From Typhlomys cinereus (lineage: Eukaryota; Chordata; Mammalia; Rodentia; Platacanthomyidae): a DNA stretch of 64,000 nucleotides. The stretch lies in assembly GCA_023101885.1 (NCBI GenBank), contig JALPQD010000225.1, positions 2,418,001 through 2,482,000 on the forward strand, in the 5' to 3' direction. Shown here in pieces: positions 34,660 through 47,207 of this stretch. The notes below the pieces were generated by a model that saw nothing but the letters and a program-made list of their open reading frames with translations, was not told the DNA's origin and ran no database searches. Within the stretch, counting starts at the first letter, position 1. Every line of letters begins with the position of its first letter. A program made the position numbers and the translations under genes.

Positions 34660-37600
34660 AAAATAATTTCTCCATTATAACATTAAATGTCAATGGTATT
34701 AATTCACTGATCAAACTTGGATTAAAAACTACAACCCATCAATCTGCTGCCTTCAGGAAACACATCTCACCACAAAAGATAGGCACATCCTAAAAATCAA
34801 AGGCTGGTCCCAAATTCTGCAAGCTATTGGAACCAGGAAACAGGCAGGGGTAGCCATTATGCTGTCGGACAAAGTGGACTTCAAATCAAAAAAAATCACA
34901 AGAGACACAGATGGATACTACATTTTAGTCACAGGTACAATTCACCAGGAAGACTTCACAATACTGAACATATATGCACCCAATATGGGCCCCTGCACAT
35001 TGATTAAGCAAACCCTACAATGTCTAAAGCGAGAAAGCAACCCCCAAACAATAATTCTTGTGGATTTCAACACTGCCCTCTCAACATGAGATAGATCAAC
35101 AGGCCAAAAACTTAATTGAGACACTTTGGAACTCAACCAAACCTTAAAGAAATAGACCTTACAGATCACTATCAAACTTTTCATCCACGCACCAAAGAAT
35201 ACACATTTTTCTCAGTAGCACACAGAACGTTCTCCAAAATAGATCACATATTGGGCCACAAAATGAATCTCCACATATACAGGAAAGTTGAAATAATAGC
35301 CTGTTCCCTATCAGACCACCATGGACTAAAACTTGATATCCACAACACAACAAACAACAGAAAATACACTAATTCCTGGAAACTTAACACTATGATGCTG
35401 AATGAGAATTGGATTCAGGAAGAAATTATAAAGAAATTCAAGATTTCCTGAAAGCAAACGATAATGAAAATACAACTTACCAAAATCTTTGAGACACAAT
35501 GAAAGCTGTCCTAAAAGGTAAGTTCATAGCTCTTAATGCCTACATCAAAAAAATGGAAACATCAGAAATAAATAACTTAACAATGCAGCTTAAAGCTTTA
35601 GAGACATTAGAACAATCTGATCCCAAAAGCAATAGAAGAGAGGAGAATATCCAAAATTGAAATTAGGAAAACGATGCAGAGAATCAACCAGTCAAAAAGT
35701 TGTTTCTTTGAAAAAAATCAATTAGATTAATACACCCCTAGCTAAATTATCCAAAAGCAAGAGAGAAAAACCCAAATTTACAAAATTACAAATGAAAATG
35801 GAGTTATCACTACAGATACCCAAGAAATTCAGAGAATTATAACATCATATTTCAAAAACTTATTCTCTGTGAAATTTGACAACACAAAGGAAATGGATGA
35901 ATTCCTAACTAAGCACAACTTTCCTAAATTGAATCAGGAAGTTGTGAATTATTTAAATAGTCATACAACATATGAGGAAATCAAGGAAGTAATCTCAAAT
36001 CTTCCCACCAAGAAATGTACTGGACCATATGGATTCAGCACAGAGTTCTACCAGACATTTAAGGAGCTAATAACACCAATACTCCTTAAACTGCTCCATC
36101 AAATAGCAAAGGAAGGAACACTAACAAATTCCTTTTATGAAGCTAATATCATCTTAATCTCAAAACCTAATAAAGATACACTTAAAAAAGAAAACTGTAG
36201 GCCAATCTGTTTGATGAACACAGATACAAAGATTCTCAGCAAAATCTTAGCAAATCGGATTAAAAAACATATCAAAAATATCATTCACGAGGATCAAGTA
36301 GGCATTATCCCAGGCACACAAAGTTGGTTCAACATACACGAGTCAATAAACATAATCCACCATATAAACCAGTCTAAAATCCAAGACCACATGATACTCT
36401 CGATAGATGCAGAAAAAGCTTTTGAGAAGGTCCAACAGCCTTTTATGATCAAAACACTGGAGACAGTAGGAATGGAAGGAACCTTTATCAATAAAATAAA
36501 AGCTGTATACAACAAGCCCACAGCAAGGATTATGCTCAATGGGGAACAATTGGAAGCATTCCCACTTTGATCAGGAACTAGACAAGGCTGTCCACTCTCA
36601 CCACCTCTATTCAACATTGTACTTGAAGTCTTAGCTGAAGCCATAAGACAAGAAAGGGACATAAGAGGGATTCAAATTGGCAAGGAAGAAGTCAAGCTAT
36701 CCCTATTTGCAGATGACATGATCTTATACCTGAGTGATCCCAAAAACTCCACCAGGAAACTCCTGGAACGAATACAGAAGTTCAGCAGGGTGGCAGGATA
36801 CAAAATAAATATACAAAAATTAATGCCCTTACTATATGCACAGAATGAAAGAAGTGAAAAAGCCCTGAGAGAAACAATCCCACTTACTATAGCCCTTAAA
36901 AAAATGAAATACCTTGGTATAAACCTAACAAAGGAAGTAAGAGACCTTTACAATGCAAACTTTGCAACCCTAAAGAAAGAAATTACAGAAGACACTAGAA
37001 GATGGAAAGACCTGCCATGTTGCTAGATGGCAGAATCAATATCATTAAAATGACCATCCTATCAAAGGCAATATACAGATTCAATGCTATACCAATTAAA
37101 ATCCCAAAGCAATTCTTTAAAGAAGTTGACCAAACAATCTCAACGTTCATATGGAGGCACAAAAGACCCAGGATAGCAAAAAAAAAAAAAAAAACAATCC
37201 TGAGTAACAAAAACACTGCTGGAGGTATTACCATACTGAAGCATAGTCTACACTACAAATCCATAATTATAAAAACAGCCTGGTACTGGCTCCAAAATCC
37301 ACACACAGATCAATGGATAAGGGTTGAAGACCCAGATATAAGCCTACACAACTATAGCCATTTGATCTTTGACAAAGCGGCCCAAAAAATCCAATGGAAA
37401 AAGAACAGCATCTTCAACAAATGGTGCTGGCAAAACTGGATGTCCACATGTAGAAGATTAAAACTGGACCCATACTTGTCACCATGTACAAGACTTAATT
37501 CCAAATGGATCAAGGACCTCAATATCAGGCCAGAGATTATAAAAACCTTAGTTGAAAGGGTAGGGAACTCTCTGGAGGTGATTGGACTAGGCCAACAGTT

Positions 37601-38442
37601 CCTAATCTGAAACCCAATAGTGCAGTCAATACAACCAACCCTCAACAGATGAGATCTTATGAAATTAAAGAGCTTCTGTTCAGATAGGAGGTTGCAACTC
37701 AAGCACAAAGGCAACCCACAAAACGGGAAAAAATCTTCACTAACCATATATCTGATAGAACTCTATTACCAAGAGTGAACAAAAAACTTAGAAAACTAAA
37801 CACCAAGGAAACAAATGGCCCATTTAAAAAATGGGTCTTGGAACTTAAAAGAAACTTTACCAGGGACAAAATTAAAATGTCTAACAAATATCTTAGAAAA
37901 TGCTCCACATCCTTAGCCATCAGGGAAATGCAAATCAAAACCTCCCTGAGATATCATCTCACCCTGGTCAGGATGGCAAAAATCTACAATACAAACAACA
38001 CCAAATGCTGGAGAGGTTGTTGGCTGAGGGGAACTCTCCTACATTGCTGATGGGAATGCAGGCTCATACAACCACTCTGGCGAGCCATCTGGCGATTCTT
38101 AAAAAAGTTAAAGATCGAAATGCCATATGACCCAGGTATTCCACTTTTGGGAATAACAAAAATTCACCTCGACACAGGAGCATGACCATGTTCATAGCAT
38201 AGTCATGGAATCAACCCAAATTTTCAACAGTTGATGAGTGGATAAGGAAAATGTGGTACATCTATACAATGGAATACTACTCAGCCATCAAAAATGATGA
38301 ATTAATGCAATATACCAGGAAATGGATACCTATTACATTAGAAACAATTATCCCAGACAGAAAATTTTGCCCCATACTCCTTAATAGGTGGATCCTAGAA
38401 TCAAACCCACTTAGAGACACACTCAAAGATAAATCTCTGTAA
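34660..38442 (+). pseudogene. L1 ORF2 (endonuclease/reverse transcriptase), broken
   Basis: ORF2p nicks target DNA and copies RNA at the nick. The endonuclease domain is seen at about 34690-35370: ICCLQETHL, a DFNT motif and LSDHHGLKLDI are present, but with frameshifts near 34700 (a short deletion), 35089 and 35450. The reverse transcriptase lies at 35869-37026 with motif A (SIDAEKAF) and FADD at 36706-36717. A TGA at 36568-36570 lies just before the RQGCPLSP motif. Another frameshift occurs around 37020. The C-terminal region with 'RCWRGC' type Cys motif and 'MWYIYTMEYYSAIKNDE' runs to about 38442, with altered last residues from a frameshift. Not functional. Confidence 0.93.
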
Positions 38443-39425
38443 TACCTACAGTAATTGCAAAGATTACAAACGGGAGAGAAAGGGAAGGAGTGCCCCGCCA
38501 GAAAGAAGGAGAGAGGGGATCATGCTACAGCAGAGATAATAGGCCACCATCAAGGACTGCAAGTAAGTAATGAGACATCTGGTTAAGCTCACAGACTGTC
38601 CTTCCTGGTCACTGGCAACTGAGGGGCTATGATATTACCAGAAAGGGAGGGCATACAGTCTGGCAGATAGAAGGCAACCATTTTGCAATGGGAGACTGAC
38701 CCACTCCTCACCGCAGTCTCCTACTCTTATTCCATCTACCTTTGAATCTATCCTTACAATAAGATTCTATTTTAACAGCTTTTTATCTCTGGCCAGGGGG
38801 TGACATCTAATACCCATCAGGATGGAGCCAAGGGCATTTCAGGAGCAGCAAAACTGAAAAAAAAATCAACAAAGTATAATTCAGAACATCAGAGACTCTA
38901 TATCAACCCTCTGGAATGATGCCTAATCTCTCCCCATCCTGAAGCTCAGGGAAATTTGCGGAAGAGGGGGCAGTAAGATTGTAAGAGCACAAGGATGGGA
39001 GGAGTCATGATATGCAAGATACTCCACACAAGTTAGGGCCAAAGCAATTATAATAGGACTCTGTATGATCTGCGCAATGACCATCATATCATTGACCCCT
39101 CAGAGTCTAGCATGGACTAAAGGCACTAGGATCCTTAGAAGCAAGGGATTAACAGTCACAATAGTGTTCCTATACTTAAGGGGAACACAGAAAGAGTTCT
39201 AGGAAATGCCACTGAGTCCTTACACCTCATTAGAGAGGAGGACCCAGAGGAAAGTTTGACATACACATTAAAGGATGCTTCAGAGATGGGGGGAGGGGTC
39301 ACTGGGAGAAAGGGAGGGAGAGGGGAAAGGAAGGGGAAAAAGGGGGAGGGAGGAAGGAGGTCCAGGGTGGGGTGGAGGGAGGGAGGGGACAGGGGTACCT
39401 ATTACATTTGTATGAGCAGAAAAAA
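38443..39425 (+). mobile_element. L1 3' UTR with G-rich tract
   Basis: Nearly 1 kb, unusually long. The G-rich tract is at 39287-39395, followed by the terminal block 'acctattacatttgtatgag', 'cag' and eight A. It belongs to the lineage with 'gacccctcagagtctagcat', like the 41.4- and 47.2-kb copies. Guanine runs of three or more occur many times and could form a G-quadruplex, a known feature of mammalian L1 3' UTRs. Confidence 0.9.
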
Positions 39426-39438
39426 AATTGGGAAATGA

Positions 39439-40059
39439 CTTGGCAATATTTGGGGAACACATGGTGTACAAGGGGCTCAAGCCCCCAAACTAGAATCTTG
39501 TTAAGTCTTGATTCAAGCATTAACCATGTGACTTTTGAAGAGAAACTTTTCCTCTCTTTACCTGTGAATTTTGATAGTGAAATGATCATTTAAACACTAG
39601 TATCTTATGACCATATAAGGAAAATGGTCCAGAAGATGTTATCTAATCATTATCCCTAGCTCAGATCCTCCACCTTCTCCATGGATTTGCTACATGAAGT
39701 CTTAGCAAACTCTCACACCTATGGTAGTCTCTACCACAGGCTGAGTCACATTTCATTTAGCATTATTTTCTTCTTCCACAAAACTAGTTCATTCTTCAGA
39801 ACAGAGCCCCTAATCTATACCTGCTTGGATTCCAGTCCCATTTGAGGTCTAGCAGTTAATGGAAATTCAGTTTGCATTGCCAAGAGTAGAGTGGAAATTT
39901 CCCAGTTGTCTCTGAATCAACAATTAGGTTTAAAAGCTGAGACAAAGAACCTGTATGCACCAAATGTTCCATTATAGTCAGATGCTCTGGTCATTCTTAC
40001 ATCTCCAACTGTTCCTTATGGGATCAAATGTCATTATATCTTTAGATAAGAAAAAATTT
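39439..40059. other. unassigned sequence
   Basis: No supported gene or repeat in the spacer between the two full-length L1s. Confidence 0.4.
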
Positions 40060-40735
40060 CAACACCCAAAGGAGATGCACTCTACTGTAATGGAAGATCA
40101 GTGAAATAAACAGCAACCAACCAAAGTACAAAGTATCTGAGACTCTAAAACACTCAGCCCCAAACAGGTTAACCAAACTTCTTCCCATCCCGGGCTTCAA
40201 GGAACCTTGCAGAAGAGATGGCACCAAAATCGTAAGAGCCTGAAGGTGGGGGCGGGGGGATACACTGCCTGCCAAGTTACTCTGGTCACAACAGGATTGC
40301 TGCATCCAGGAACTCTGTGTTGAGACCTTCCTTCACCAAACTTGCACAATGACTAATATATCAACATTGCCCCATGGACCAGCGAGGAACTCAGGAGAAA
40401 TAATTGTATGCAGTGGGAACCTTAGGACAAGGGCTAGACAGGTGAAGAGGAGCACACCTATCTGTAGGTCTACCCAAGGAAGGACCACTTAAGCTGCCAC
40501 AGAGGCCTGAATCCCTACTAGAGCAGACAATCCAAAGAGAACCTTGTGGTCTACACAATCAGACAGGCCTAAGGATGGGAGTGAGAAAGATGGACTGGTG
40601 AAGAGAAGGGAGGAGAAGAGAGGAGAGGAAGGAGGAAGAAGGGAGTGAGGAAAGAGGAAAGGCAGGGACAGACACTCATTATGTTTATATGAAAAGAAAA
40701 TTCTTAATAAATTAAAATTATTGATAAAATAAAAA
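40060..40735 (+). mobile_element. older L1 3' UTR
   Basis: 'cttcccatcccgggcttcaa' with 'ggaaccttgcagaagagatg' and 'gcaccaaaatcgtaagagcc' align with the 3' UTR at 38930-38990 of the full-length L1 ('ctccccatcctgaagctcag', 'ggaaatttgcggaagagg', 'agattgtaagagc'). It then carries a purine-rich tract (40580-40670) and the end 'tatgtttatatgaaaagaaa'. Older and more diverged than its neighbours. Confidence 0.75.
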
Positions 40736-41412
40736 CCTCAGTACATCACTTGGGTTTGAATCCTACTTTTTTCACTTGTTATTTTATTCTCATAGACAAA
40801 CTATCTGGCACAGTTCCATTACCCCAGGACTAACAACCATTGTGGGCAGGATATGCCCCATCTGGCCTAGCTCTCACTCAGGCTGTTGGAAAGACAGACC
40901 ATGAATTCAGATTTTAGTTATGTGTAGATTATCTGTACATCTGTGGGTCAGTTACCTAACTGACTTCCCTCTTTAAAATGGACTGATGAGGACAGCCTCC
41001 CACCATGGTGGTGAGAATTCGAAGAGAAAGATTTGGGGGCATACAGAAACAGTAATGGGGAACCTTCTGTAAGCGTCAGCTGCAGTTTTAGTATTGTGCT
41101 ATGGACATTAAAGCAAGACCAGAACAGAATGCAAACTCTTAAGAGTGTGGATTAAGGAAGCTTAACAGTGAGATTTCTTTTGGATTTCTCACAGCAATGG
41201 CCTGGTTATTCCTTTCTGGGTGTAGTAAAAGCAAAAGACAATGAGATTAGAGATTCTCCCAGGGACACTGGGAGTTAAATACAAAGTGTGCTGGAAGATG
41301 GACTTTGGCAAAAGGATGAGCCAGGCAACAATTGAGAAAGAGCTGCTCACTTGAACACTAAAGAACCCTAGTCTCCCAAGCATCCTCTGAGATCATATTG
41401 TGGGTCACAAAG
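40736..41412. other. unassigned sequence
   Basis: No supported gene or repeat. Confidence 0.4.
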
Positions 41413-41428
41413 CACAAGGATGTTCTTT

Positions 41429-42456
41429 GTTTTTGTTTTATTTTCCCGCTCATACAAAAGTAATAGGTACCACTGTCCCCTTCCTCCCTCCACCCCACCC
41501 TGGACCTCTTTCCTCCTTCCCCCCTTTTCCCCCTCCTTTCCCCCTCCCTCCCTTTCTCCCAGTGCCCCCTCCCCCATCTCTGAAGCATCCTTTAATGTGT
41601 ATATCAAACTTTCCTCTGGGTCCTCCTCTCTGATGAGATGTAAGGACTCAGTGGCATTTCCTAGAACTCTTTCTGTGTTTCCCTTAAGTATAGGAACATT
41701 ATTGTGGCTGTTAATCCCTTGCTTCTAAGGATCCTAGTGCCTTTAGTCCATGCTAGACTCTGAGGGGTCAATGATATGATGGTCATTGTGCAGATCATGC
41801 AGAGTCCTATTATAATTGCTTCGGCCCTAACTTGTGTGGAGTATCTTGCATATCATTGCTTCTCCCATCCTTGTGCTCTTACAATCTTACTGCCCCCTCT
41901 TCCGCAAATTTCCCTGAGCTTCAGGATGGGGAGAGATTAGGCATCATTCCAGAGGGTTGATATAGAGTCTCTGATGTTCTGAATTATACTTTGTTGATTT
42001 TTTTTTTCAGTTTTGCTGCTCCTGAAATGCCCTTGGCTCCATCCTGATGGGTATTAGATGTCACCCCCTGGCCAGAGATAAAAAGCTGTTAAAATAGAAT
42101 CTTATTGTAAGGATAGATTCAAAGGTAGATGGAATAAGAGTAGGAGACTGCAGTGAGGGGTGGGTCAGTCTCCCATTGCAAAATGGTTGCCTTCTATCTG
42201 CCAGACTGTATGCCTTCCCTTTCTGGTAATATCATAGCCCATCAGTTGCCAGTGACCAGGGACAGTCTGTGAGCTTATGTCTCATTACTTACTTGCAGTC
42301 CTTGATGGTGGCCTATTATCTCTGCTGTAGCATGATCCCCTCCCTCCTTGTTTCTGGCGGGGCCCTCCTTCCCTTTCTCTCCCGTTTATAATCTTTGCAA
42401 TTACTGTAGGTATTACAGAGATTTATCTTTGAGTGTATCTCTAAGTGGGTTTGGTA
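41429..42456 (-). mobile_element. 3' UTR of the antisense full-length L1
   Basis: Starts with the interrupted A-rich tail and terminal block 'gctcatacaaaagtaatagg' (antisense), C-rich tract 41475-41573, and the same order of blocks as 38443-39425. Lineage marker 'ctctgaggggtcaatgatat' is shared with the 47.2-kb copy and the plus-strand L1. Confidence 0.9.
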
Positions 42457-45400
42457 CTAGGATCCAGCTATTAGGGAGTACACATGGCACTTAATTTTCC
42501 ATGTCTGGGATACTTCACTTAATACAATTGTTTCTAATTCCATCCATTTCCTGACAAATTTCATTAATTCATCATTTTTGATGGCTGAATAGTATTCCAT
42601 TGTATAAATGTACCACATTTTCCTTATCCACTCATCAACTGTTGGACATTTGGGTCGATTCCATGACTTTGCTATTGTAAACAGTGCTGCTATGAACATG
42701 TTTGTGCTATCGAGGTGAATTTTTGCTGTATGGGGGTTTATTCCCAAAAGTGGAATACCTGGGTCATATGGCATTTTGATCTTTAACTTCTTTAAGAATC
42801 ACCAGATGGCTCGCCAGAGTGGTTGTATGAGCCTGCATACCCACCAGCTATGTAGGAGAGTTCCCCTCACTCAACAACTTCTGCAACATTTGGTGTTGTT
42901 TTTATTGTGGATTTTTGCCATCCTGACCAGGGTGAGATGAAATCTCAGGGAGGTTTTGATTGGCATTTCCTGATGGCTAAGAATGTGGAGCATTTTCTAA
43001 GATATTTGTTAGACATTTTAATTTTGTCCCTGGTAAAGTTTCTTTTAATTTCCAAAACCCATTTTTTAATTGGGCCATTTGTTTCCTTGGTGTTTAGTTT
43101 TCTAAATACTTTGTGCACTCTGGATAATAGAGCTCTATCAAATATATGGTTAGTGAAGATTTTCTCCCATTCTGTGGGTTGCCTTTGAGCTGGAGTTACA
43201 GTCTCTTTATCTGAACAGAAGCTCTTTAATTTGCACAGATCCCAACTGTTGAGAGTTGGTAGCAGTGACTGTGCCATTGGATGTCTGTTTAGGAACTGTT
43301 GGCCTAGCCCAATCAGCTCAAGGGAGTTCCCTACTCTTTCAACTATGGTGTTTATAGACTCTGGCCTTAAATCAAGGTCTTGATCCATTTGGAATTAAGT
43401 CTTGTACAAAGTGACAAGTACGGGTCCAGTTTTAATCTTGTACATGTGGAGATCCAGTTTTGCCAGCACCATTTGTTGAAGATACTGTTCTTTTTCCATT
43501 GGATTTTTTGGGCCTCTTTGTCAAAGACCAAATGGCTGTAGTTTTGTGGGCTTATATCTGGGTCTTCAACCCTTATCCATTGATCTGTGTGTCTATTTTG
43601 GAGCCAGTACCAGACTGTTTTTACAACTATGGATTTTTAGTATAGACGAAGGTTCAGTATGGTGATACCTCCAGCAGTGTTTTTGTTACTCAGGATTGTT
43701 TTTGCTATCCTGGGTCTTTTGTGCCTCCATATGAACGTTGAGATTGTTTGGTCAACTTCTTTAAAGAATTGCTTTGGGATTTTAATTGGTATAGCATTGA
43801 ATGTGTATATTGCCTTTGGTAGGATGGTCATTTTTATGATATTGATTCTGCCAATCCAGGAACATGGCAGGTCTTTCCATCTTCTAGTGTCTTCTGAAAT
43901 TTCTTTCTTTAGGGTTGTAAAGTTTTCATTGTAAAGATCACTTACTTCCTTGGTTAGGTTTATACCAAGGTATTTCATTTTTTTAGGGGCTATAGTAAAT
44001 GGGATTGTTTCTCTCAGGGCTTTTTCACTTCTTTCATTCTGTGCATATGGGAAGGCCACTGCTTTTTGTATGTTTATTTTGTGTCCTGCTATCCTGCTGT
44101 CTGTATTAGTTCCTGGAGTTTCCTGGTGGAGTTTTTGGGATCAATCAGGTATAAAATCATGTCATCAGCAAATAGAGATAACTTGATTTCTTCCCTGCCA
44201 ATTTGAATCCCTTTTATCTCCCTTTCTTTTGTTATGGTTTCAGCTAAGACTTCAAGTACAATACAAGTGGTGAATGTGGGAGCCTTGTCTAGTTCCTGCT
44301 CAAAGTGGAAATGCTTGGAGTTTTTCCCTATTGAGTATAATCCTTGCTGTGGACTTGCTGTAGACATCATTTTTTATATTGACAAAGGTCCCTTCCATTC
44401 CAACTGTCTCTAGGGTTTTGATCATAAAAGGCTGTTGAATCTTGTCAAGAGTATCTATCGAGATTATCATGTCGTCTTGGATTTTAGACTGGTTTATATG
44501 GTGGATTACTTTTATTTATTTGCCTATGTTGAAACAACTATAGAGAGTATCATGTGGTCTTGGATTTTAGACTGGTTTATATGGTGGATTACTTTTATTT
44601 ATTTGCATATGTTGAAACAACTATAGAGAGTATCATGTGGTCTTGGATTTTAGACTGGTTTATATGGTGGATTACTTTTATTTATTTGCATATGTTGAAA
44701 CAACTTTGTGTGCCTGGGATAAAGCCTACTTGATCCCTGGGAATGATATTTTTGATATGTTTTTGAATCTAATTTGCTAAGACTTTGTTGAGAATCTTTG
44801 CATCTGTGTTCATCAAAGAGATTAGCCTATAGTTTTCTTTCTTAAGTGTATATTTGTTAGGTTTTGGGATTAAGACGATATTAGCTTCGTAGAAAGAATC
44901 TGGTAGTGTTCCTTCTTTTGCTATTTGATGGAACAGTTTAAGGAGTATTGGAGTTATTAACTCCTTAAAGGTCTGGTAGAACTCTGTGCTGAATCCATCT
45001 AGTCCAGGACATTTTTTGGTGGGAAGATTCGAGATTACTTCCTTGATTTCCTCATATGTTATAAGACTATTTAAATAATTCACAACTTCCTAATTCAATT
45101 TCGGTAAGTTGTGCTTACTTAGAAATTCATCGGTTTCTTTTGTGTTGTCCAATTTCACAGAGTATAAGTTTTTAAAATATGACATTATAATACTCTGAAT
45201 TTCTTGGGTATCCATAGTGATAACTCCATTTTCATTTCTAATTTTGTAAATTTGTGTTTTTTTCTCTCTTGATTTTGGTTAATTTAGTTAGGGGTGTATC
45301 AATCTTATTGATTTTTTCAAAGAACAAGCTTTTTGACTGGTTGACTCTGTATCGTTTTCCTAATCTCAATTTCGGATATTTCTCCTCTTATTTTGCTAAT

Positions 45401-46125
45401 CTCCTCTCTTCTACTGCTTTTGGGATCAGATTGCTCTAGTTTCTCTAAAGCTTTAAGCTGCATTGTTAAGTTATTTATTTCTGATATCTCCATTTTTTTG
45501 ATGTAGGCATGAAGAGCTATGAACTTACCTCTTAGGACAGCTTTCATTGTCTCCCAAAGATTTTGGTAAGTTGTATTTTCATTATCATTTGCTTCCAGGA
45601 AATCTTAAATTTCCTTTGTAATTTCTTCCTGAATCCAATTCTCATTCAGCATCATAGTGTTAAGTTTCCAGGAATTAGTGTATTTTCTGTTGTTTGTTGT
45701 GTTATGGATGTTAAGCTTTAGACTATGATGGTCTGATAGGGCGCAGGCTATGATTTCAACTTTCTTGTATATGTGGAGATTCATTTTGTGGCCCAATATG
45801 TGATCTATTTTGGAGAAAGTTTCGTGTGCTACTGAGAAAAATGTGTATTCTTTGATGCGTGGATGAAAAGCATAATTGCTACCCTGCCTGTTTCCTGGTT
45901 CCATTAGTTTGCAGAATTTTGGACCAGCCTTTTATTTTTAGGATGTGCCTATCTTTTGTTGTGAGATGTGTTTCCTGAAGGCAGCAGATTGATGGGTTGT
46001 GGTTTTTAATCCAAGTTTGTAATCTGTGTCTCTTGATTGGTGAGTTAATAACATTGACATTTAATATTACAATGGAGAAATTCTTTTTAATTATGGACTT
46101 TTTTTTGTTTAGTGGCTTTCGTAAG
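42457..46125 (-). pseudogene. L1 ORF2, broken, antisense
   Basis: Same protein family as at 34.7 kb. The endonuclease part is at about 45600-46125 (ICCLQETHLTTKDRH and LSDHHSLKLNI). FADD is encoded at 44161-44172. Defects: a 3 x 83-bp tandem repeat at about 44465-44706 next to motif A, an in-frame loss of two residues in motif A (SIDTLDK in place of [10 protein letters not shown]), a TGA codon just before the motif B arginine-glutamine pair, and a frameshift in the following segment. The C-terminus ('KMWYIYTMEYYSAIKNDE...SLIAGS') is intact to the normal stop near 42457. Confidence 0.93.
44465..44706. repeat. 83-bp unit, three tandem copies in L1 ORF2
   Basis: The marker 'tcttggattttagactgg' begins at 44475, 44558 and 44641, giving an exact 83-bp period. 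Units differ at only a few positions (for example 'tgcctatg' versus 'tgcatatg', and 'tgtcgtc' versus 'tgtggtc'). The plus-strand L1 has only one unit at the corresponding place (about 36330-36410). Two extra units add 166 bp, which also shifts the frame. Confidence 0.96.
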
Positions 46126-46175
46126 TGTATTGTTTGACATTTAGGTTTTGGTGGTATTATACTGTCCTCATGAGT

Positions 46176-47207
46176 ATGCTTGATTTTCTCTTCAAGCTTG
46201 AGTATCATTTCTAGCATTTTTTTGAAGGTCTAGTTTGATAGACATGTAAGCCTTCAAGTTGTCTTTGTGCTGGAAAAATTTTTTTTCTCCCTCAATCATG
46301 ACAGATAATTTTGCAGCGTGTATCAGTCTGGGTTGACATTTTTGCTCATTTAATACTTGAAGTACGTCTCTCCAAGCTCTTCTTGCTTTTACTATTTCCA
46401 TTGAGAAGTCATTTGTTATTTTAATAGATTTACCTTTAAAAGTGACTTGCTTTTTTTCTCTTGAAGCTCTCAGCACCTTTTCTTTGTCTTGAATGTGGAA
46501 TGTTTTGACTATTATTTGCCGTGGCAATTTTCTATTTTGGCCATATCTGTTTGGAGTGCGAAATGACCTCTTGTATTTGGATGGGCCTCCAATTCTTCAG
46601 TTGAGGGAAGTTTTCATTTATGATAATTTGAAAAATTTGCGCAGGTGTGGTATTTTGAGATTCTTGCTCTGGTATTCCATGAATGCGCCTGTCAGACTTC
46701 TTCAGGGTGTCCCATATCTCTTGAATATTCCTCTCAAGTAGCTTTTGGCTTTAACAACCTCTTCCACTGAGGTGGTTAATTCTCCCACTTTGTCTGCAAG
46801 ATCTGAAATTCTATTTTCTGCTTCATTAGTTCTGCTGATAAGACTGTTGAGTTTTGGGTTGAAGATAACTTGTCTTTTAGTTTGATTTGAAACTCTGCCT
46901 GAGACTGTTTTAACTGCTCTATGCCTATTTTTGTTTCTTGAGCTGTTTTTCTCAACTCCTCCAAGTGTCTGTTGTGTTCCTGTTCAAAGTGGTTGATGTG
47001 GTTTTTTAACTGCTCCCGGATTTCCTCTTTCATAGTATTAATGATGATAATGATCATACTTTGAAAGTTGTTATCTTGGCTCTGGCTTTCTTGGCTATCT
47101 GTGAATTTGTTCTGGTTGGAATCCATCATTATGGGGTTAATTTTTTCGGTGGGAAATTTGTCTTCCTGGGTTTTCTTTCTCATGGTTCTGCACTTTGACT
47201 TGAGCAT
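46176..47207 (-). pseudogene. L1 ORF1, broken, antisense
   Basis: Start codon at 47207-47205 (minus strand). The first frame reads MLKSKCRTMRKKTQEDK and continues through a coiled coil like that at 33.5 kb until a frameshift near 46830. The C-terminal part resumes at about 46527 ('FHIQDKEKVLRASREKK', 'ARRAWRDVLQVL') and shifts again near 46210. The arginine codon CGC is kept where the plus-strand copy has TGA. The start codon lies inside the target duplication of a nested L1. Confidence 0.9.

Larger units (their letters stand above)
32647..39438 (+). mobile_element. full-length L1 with 13-bp TSD
   Basis: A complete but inactive L1. The element spans 32660-39425 (about 6.77 kb), bounded by AATTGGGAAATGA at 32647-32659 and 39426-39438. 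It has a 5' UTR with GC-rich start, ORF1, ORF2, a long 3' UTR with a G-rich tract, and a short poly(A). Both reading frames carry premature stops and frameshifts. The near-identical TSD suggests fairly recent insertion. It faces a second full-length L1 of opposite orientation 2 kb downstream. Confidence 0.97.

Noticed and set aside
44465..44706. CRISPR-like array (three regular repeats)
   Set aside because: The units are directly abutting with no spacers, and lie in an L1 of a mammalian genome.
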